Shown here: positions 59,711-64,000 of the stretch, in pieces
How the letters are laid out: every line of letters starts with the position of its first letter
How positions within the stretch are numbered: position 1 is the stretch's first letter
Assembly (NCBI GenBank): GCA_026745465.1
Contig: JACYXH010000748.1
Coordinates: forward strand, 170,526-234,525
DNA length: 64,000 bases
Direction of reading: 5' to 3'
DNA from: Lota lota
Lineage: Eukaryota; Chordata; Actinopteri; Gadiformes; Lotidae
Notes under the pieces: model-generated
Databases searched by the model: none
What the model saw: only the letters and a program-made list of their open reading frames with translations
Told to the model about the DNA's origin: nothing
Translations under genes and position numbers: made by a program

Positions 59711-62700
59711 ATGGGGTCAAGTTGTCTCATCTGCAGTTTCATTGGTAGGTATTCCACATAGTACTACAGTATTTATCATTATCCAGTTCATCATGTTGAA
59801 TTAATAAAAATGTACCTGCTATAACCTTTGAAAGTTTACCTTTGTGATCGTGATCGTGGGCGTGTGTAAGATTCCTACTACGAATAGTTTGAATATTTCA
59901 TTGATACAATGGTTGCAGGATACATGCTCGTTAGTATTGGCTGATATTAGCTGAAATATTAATTTTATTAAATAAATAATATTTTCTCATCACCAGGTGT
60001 TGTGGTCCTCCTGTGGAAGTCACCTGGATTTTCAGGTATTTCTATGTGCACTATTTAGGGGCCAATGACAAGCTATCCAAACAGGCAAGTATTTCAATTT
60101 GTTTTTAACACTAGAATGCAACTTGACAAACTATTCTGTGGTTCCACTCTCCATCAAGCTGCATCCCGCATTAACCTGGCGTTGAGCGGCACGGCTATTC
60201 AGTCTTCAACCGGTTCAGGCGGGGAGGCTGAACACGCCATCGATGGGAACACCGACCCTGATTTCAATCACAACAGCTGCAGTCTTAACCAGTTCCAGGC
60301 CAAACCATGGTGGAGGCTGGAGCTGCCTGGTGTGTACAGGGTGTCAGAGATCCAGGTCACTAATAGGAATGTCTATAGGGACAGGCTCAATGGCGTGGAA
60401 ATACTCATCGGGAATTCACTGGCGAACAACGGCAACGACAATTCAAGGTGAATCACTGGTGTCACCTACCCTACTTCCACTCAATACTGTTTGACTCCCA
60501 GCCAAAACGTTCTGGGTTTGATCCCTATTGACTAAATAGTATAGAATATTATACTCCCAGAAAATAAGGAAACACAACCAGTGCTCTGCTCAAGTACACC
60601 TGGAAACACACCAGCTACTGGAATCTGGTCTCTGATACCTTAACCAGACTACTGTATCTTCTCTCTGTCTCTTTTCCTCAGGTGTGCCATCATCAACGAT
60701 GACCCAAGCTGCTTGACTCAGACTGTCAAGTGTTGGGGAATGGAAGGAAGGTTTATCAACTTCTACCAGTCCTCTGATCAATTAGTCAAGCTGCAGCTTT
60801 GTGAGGTCAAAGTGTACGGAGGTAAGAACCCAGTCCATCATTAAATGATCATCAAAAACTGCCAGGGTTAGGGGTTTGATTCCCACTCGGGGCTACCTAT
60901 TATAACAATATATGCACCGTCTGTATTGTTTGGTATACGTATACGCTTTGGGTAAAAGCATCCACAAAAGCACAATCTGCATACAGTGCTTTCAACCTGT
61001 GGTACCCGTACCACTGGTGGTACACGAGGGTACTGCAGGTAGTCTGCGTACCACTGGTGGTACATGAGGGTATTGCAGGTAGTCTGCGTACCACTGGTTG
61101 CAGGTGGTGCACATACCATTGGTGGTACATGAGGGTACTGCAGGATTCTATTCTTGAAATAGACAAATTTACAATAATACAAAAAAAATATATAGATTGT
61201 TTTAAATAAATTATAAATATTCAGTTAATAAAGTACTACGGTTTGTTATTATAAAAAAGGATTTGCTTTGTGCAGTCGCTTTGTTTTGCGTTGCTTTGTG
61301 TTGGCTGAATAAACAAAACTTTCCACTATTTTCCACTGGCCATGGCCTTCTTGCAGTAATACTTGTGTATAAAGTGTTTGCTGGCACTCTTTGGTCAGCC
61401 ACTGCATTTGTATTTACCTATTTTCTACCGTTTCCATCTGAGGTGGTCCACGAAAGGTCTTGATGATAATTTAGTGGTCCACCTAAAGTCAAAGGTTGGC
61501 ACCACTGATCTACAGGACTGTTCTGTATTGTGATATTTCAGAGTGAAGTATCAAAGTAAGTTGTTTTCTGTATGGTCCAAGACACCTCATAGCCCTTCAC
61601 ATCAGTTGAGTTCAAGTGTGCTGAGATTAGACTGTGGTGGTTCTTTTTTGAGAGAAAGAACTGCCAAGTGTCTGAAGGTGTTGGTTTGCCCTTAAACTGT
61701 TTAAAAACACCCCACATTGCTTGGTGATAAATTTATTGTGGCTAATTATGCTTTCTAAAATTGATTAGTTTCAAAATAGGGGGTGGGGAAGGGCTGTTGG
61801 AACGAATTTCGGGAGTTGAAAATAAATCGAATACTAAAAGATGTATACTAATCAAATGCTGAAATTACTAGTTTAATGTGTATTTTACTAGTTTAATATG
61901 TATTTTTGTGTTAACGTAAGCAAATCCCGTCCTTCTTGCCTATGCCTGTTAAAAAACAAAATGCTTTTGTCACTTGACGCCTGACAATGAGGTTTTCACT
62001 TAAGTTACAAACTATTTACATCAGCCGCGTTGTGAATATGCGGCATAAAGATGGGTGTAAAAAATTGATTCAACCCTTAACCTGTATAGCTTAGTAAAGA
62101 CGAGCTTATGCTCAGTCCTTTCACCAAAAGATCCTATGTATTTAGAGGATTCAATCACACTGGAGTTTGACTTTAACCCAAGTGTAAAATAGTGTAGTGA
62201 ATAGCTTTTTGTGGATGATAAGTGGGTGTGCATTCTTGAATACATCCATGTTTTGGAGACAATTGTTTCCCTGCTCAATAACAAAAATAGAGTTGTCACT
62301 CTTTTGTAGAAAGGTGATATCCAAAACGAAACAGTTGCGATACTACGGCACATACTACGGCACCTACTGAGGTGCAATTAAACATTTGCTTGTGGCGCCT
62401 ACTGATGTCGAGATGAATGATCAATACATACAACAGATAGTGATAACTATAGGTCTATGATTGTAGTTCACCACTATGGATGAAGAACACTGTGTGGAGA
62501 AACATTAATAGGCTGTTACCTCCTCCAACTTGTACAGTTTCAATGGTGACTTTGACAAAGACACCGAAATATGATTGGTTTAACAGATTTATTCCCTGGC
62601 TAGAGCCGTATAAATTCAAAATTGGTGTGAATCAAATGTATGTTGCCTTTCACAGAAGGAAAATCACTTTGTATGTGTTCACTCCCATTCAACTCAATGA

Positions 62701-63974
62701 CTTATTATTTTATTGTTGTGTGAAACGAACAATCGCATTCATTGTAAAACGTGAGTCGTGATTTTGTTGCTAATATTAATATTTACTTAGCAAGAAATAA
62801 ATGAAAATTGATAGAATGCCTTCTAGTGGACAGATCGTTTAACAACTACATGCTGATAGTGGCATTGGCAATGCAGAATACTGTATATACAGTGTATAGG
62901 TACGTAAGTAAATATTAATAGTAGGCAGGCTATTTTGAATGGGATTATAGAGGCTCTACTTCATAGCTCTACTGGACTTACATTGCTGAAAGTAAAACTC
63001 CCTCAACAACACACTGTCAATTATTGCCACAGAGCTCGCTGCACCCTCCGTCAGCATTCAGGAGATGGGGAGGAACCTCACTCTGATGGGGACACGGCTG
63101 TGCTGGTCAGACGCCCTGCTCTACTGCAGAGACTCTCACTGGGACCTGCTGAGCCTCATGGGCCCAGAAGACCAGGAGATGATTGATGAGCTGGTGGCTC
63201 GCACCCCCTTCCCACTAACCAGCCACCTCTGGGTGGGCCTGCGCAGGTACTGGCCAGACCGTGGTGTCTATCAGGCAATCAAGTCTGTCCTTATGATCAT
63301 CTGTCTGTCCATCACTTTGTCTTATCAACAATACCATGAAAATAACAAAAGCTAAATATTTGGCCACATTATTCTTCCTTCCACCCAGGTAACTCTTTAA
63401 TCTCTTTCAATGTTGGTAGGTCTCTTTCAGGAAACTCCTGGTTTTGGATGTCCGGTGAGCCGATGGACTTCAGCCAATGGGACGAAGGCTCACACCATTC
63501 CAGCCCCTGTGGGGGCGTGTCCAGTGTGGAACCTTCCACATGGAGGCAACGCTCTTGTGAAGAACATCTTAACTTCATCTGTTTTACAGGTTGGTGTCCA
63601 GCCTATAGAGCCATTACCAGGTCCTTATAAATCAAAATATGCTTAACTTTCTGTAAAGGCATGCACCAGCTTGCATGTGCTACCTGCACAAGGGAGTCTC
63701 AGATAAGATCTTCATGAAGAATCTCATTTTTCAGTCAAAAAAAAAAAAAACCAGCTTCAAACAATAAGAGTTTCAAGCTTCCTATTTGGGATAGTAAAAG
63801 TCCTCCTTAGTACTGTGCTCAACCTAGGAGTGTGAATGAGTGAAATCAGCTGTAGGTCTTTTAAGCCACTTTCATTTACCTTCTTATATTTCTATTTCCG
63901 CAGGTCAGACTGAAGGAGTGAAGAAGCTGCGCTTCTATACTTCCACAAGAGAGAATCAAATTCGCTGCACCTAA
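59711..63974 (+). CDS. F-type lectin / C-type lectin fusion protein, right copy, intact
   Basis: Exons: 59711-59744 (MGSSCLICSFI), 59997-60035, 60159-60447, 60682-60821, 63033-63263, 63431-63589 and 63904-63974. All phases agree and give 320 residues with no stop before TAA. Residues 1-24 form a signal peptide. About 25-165 is an F-type (fucolectin) domain (INLALSGTAIQSS, HAIDGNTDPDF, PWWRLELPGVYRVSEIQVTN, RCAIINDDPSC, VKCWGMEGRFINFY, LQLCEVKVYGG). About 170-297 is a C-type lectin domain with four conserved cysteines (TRLCWSDALLYC, CEEHLNFIC). A conserved tail ends TRENQIRCT. It is secreted and probably binds glycans on microbes. The canonical F-type RGDCC loop is replaced by RNVYRD, and the C-type EPN motif is EPM, so sugar specificity must be unusual. 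Runs head to head with its twin. Confidence 0.85.
60860..60975 (+). mobile_element. Truncated HpaI-like SINE, mirror copy
   Basis: Keeps the B-box (ggtttgattccc) and the gggtaaaagcatccac tail but lacks the A-box part. Partner of 50869-51008. Confidence 0.65.
61008..61140. repeat. Mirror copy of the 40-bp palindromic minisatellite
   Basis: Three to four diverged units of taccactggtggtacatgag. It has fewer and more variable copies than the left arm. Confidence 0.85.
61790..62940. other. Right-arm-specific insertion in the lectin intron
   Basis: This ~1.1 kb has no counterpart in the left arm, explaining why the intron is 2.2 kb here against 1.2 kb there. A minus-strand frame of 118 codons (62021-62377) and a plus frame of 93 codons (62480-62761) show no recognisable domain. 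Possibly a transposon insertion; ends not defined. Confidence 0.5.
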
Positions 63975-64000
63975 CTTGGCCTCACTGGGGAACATAGCTG

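Larger units (their letters stand above)
48877..64000. repeat. 15-kb imperfect palindrome (inverted duplication)
   Basis: 48877 onward (cagctatgttcccc) pairs with the window's last bases (ggggaacatagctg), and the pairing continues through both lectin genes, their leader exons (52.4 with 59.4 kb, 54.0 with 58.3 kb) and the inner spacer (55.8-56.1 with 57.6-57.85 kb). Centre of symmetry is at about 56.4-56.8 kb. The arms differ by scattered substitutions and by indels, notably an extra ~1 kb in the right arm at 61.8-62.9 kb. The right end may continue beyond the window. Confidence 0.85.

Noticed and set aside
62021-62377. 118-codon minus-strand frame in the lectin intron
   Set aside because: Compositionally like random AT-rich sequence, lies in an arm-specific insertion, and other frames of the same stretch look equally coding-like.

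Overview
The window is vertebrate nuclear DNA, almost certainly from a teleost and most likely a gadiform (cod, haddock or a relative). The genes are split by GT-AG introns and belong to fish-expanded innate immune families (finTRIM, NLR-C, F-type lectin). Long CA/GT microsatellites, mono-nucleotide runs and minisatellites are extremely dense, which is a known trait of gadid genomes. The mobile elements (a Gmr1-type Ty3/gypsy element, a Tc1 element, tRNA-derived SINEs) also fit a teleost. The species is an inference; no sequence search was possible.

Layout. 0-4.1 kb: a minus-strand gene with a short cytoplasmic tail, one membrane helix and an Ig domain, whose next exon in phase may be the first bases of a B30.2 (PRY-SPRY) exon at the window edge. 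4.3-10.9 kb: minisatellites, two broken finTRIM 5' ends and interspersed repeats. 10.9-13.6 kb: a five-exon NXPE-family gene on the minus strand with two single-base frameshifts. 13.6-22.9 kb: repeats, an orphan NLR-type promoter copy and a collapsed Ty3/gypsy element. 22.96-28.34 kb: a finTRIM-like gene (RING, B-boxes, coiled coil, B30.2) on the minus strand, frameshifted by a GT microsatellite inside its B-box; its intron holds a dead Tc1 element. 28.3-34 kb: a SINE swollen by a 41-bp minisatellite, two more finTRIM stubs and another orphan NLR promoter. 34-38 kb: a Gmr1-like gag-protease-integrase reading frame. 39.7-43 kb: the N-terminal exons and 5' region of an NLR-C gene lacking its FISNA-NACHT exon. 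43-48.8 kb: repeats, a LINE fragment, and a small promoter-like site with an X-box and a CRE.

48.9-64.0 kb is one large imperfect palindrome. Each arm carries a gene for a secreted protein of about 320 residues made of a signal peptide, an F-type lectin domain and a C-type lectin domain. The genes stand head to head around a 7.5-kb spacer with four leader-exon copies and a 55-base poly-C run near the centre of symmetry. The right copy is intact in the exons read here; the left has a one-base frameshift in its F-type lectin domain.

Functionally this looks like an immune-gene neighbourhood (pathogen-binding lectins, finTRIM, NLR-C, an Ig receptor) in which segmental duplication, exon shuffling and tandem-repeat growth have repeatedly made and broken genes. 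The best leads are the twin lectin fusion with altered sugar-binding motifs, the Ig membrane gene abutting a B30.2 exon, and the finTRIM stubs cut at one shared codon by the same 27-bp minisatellite.
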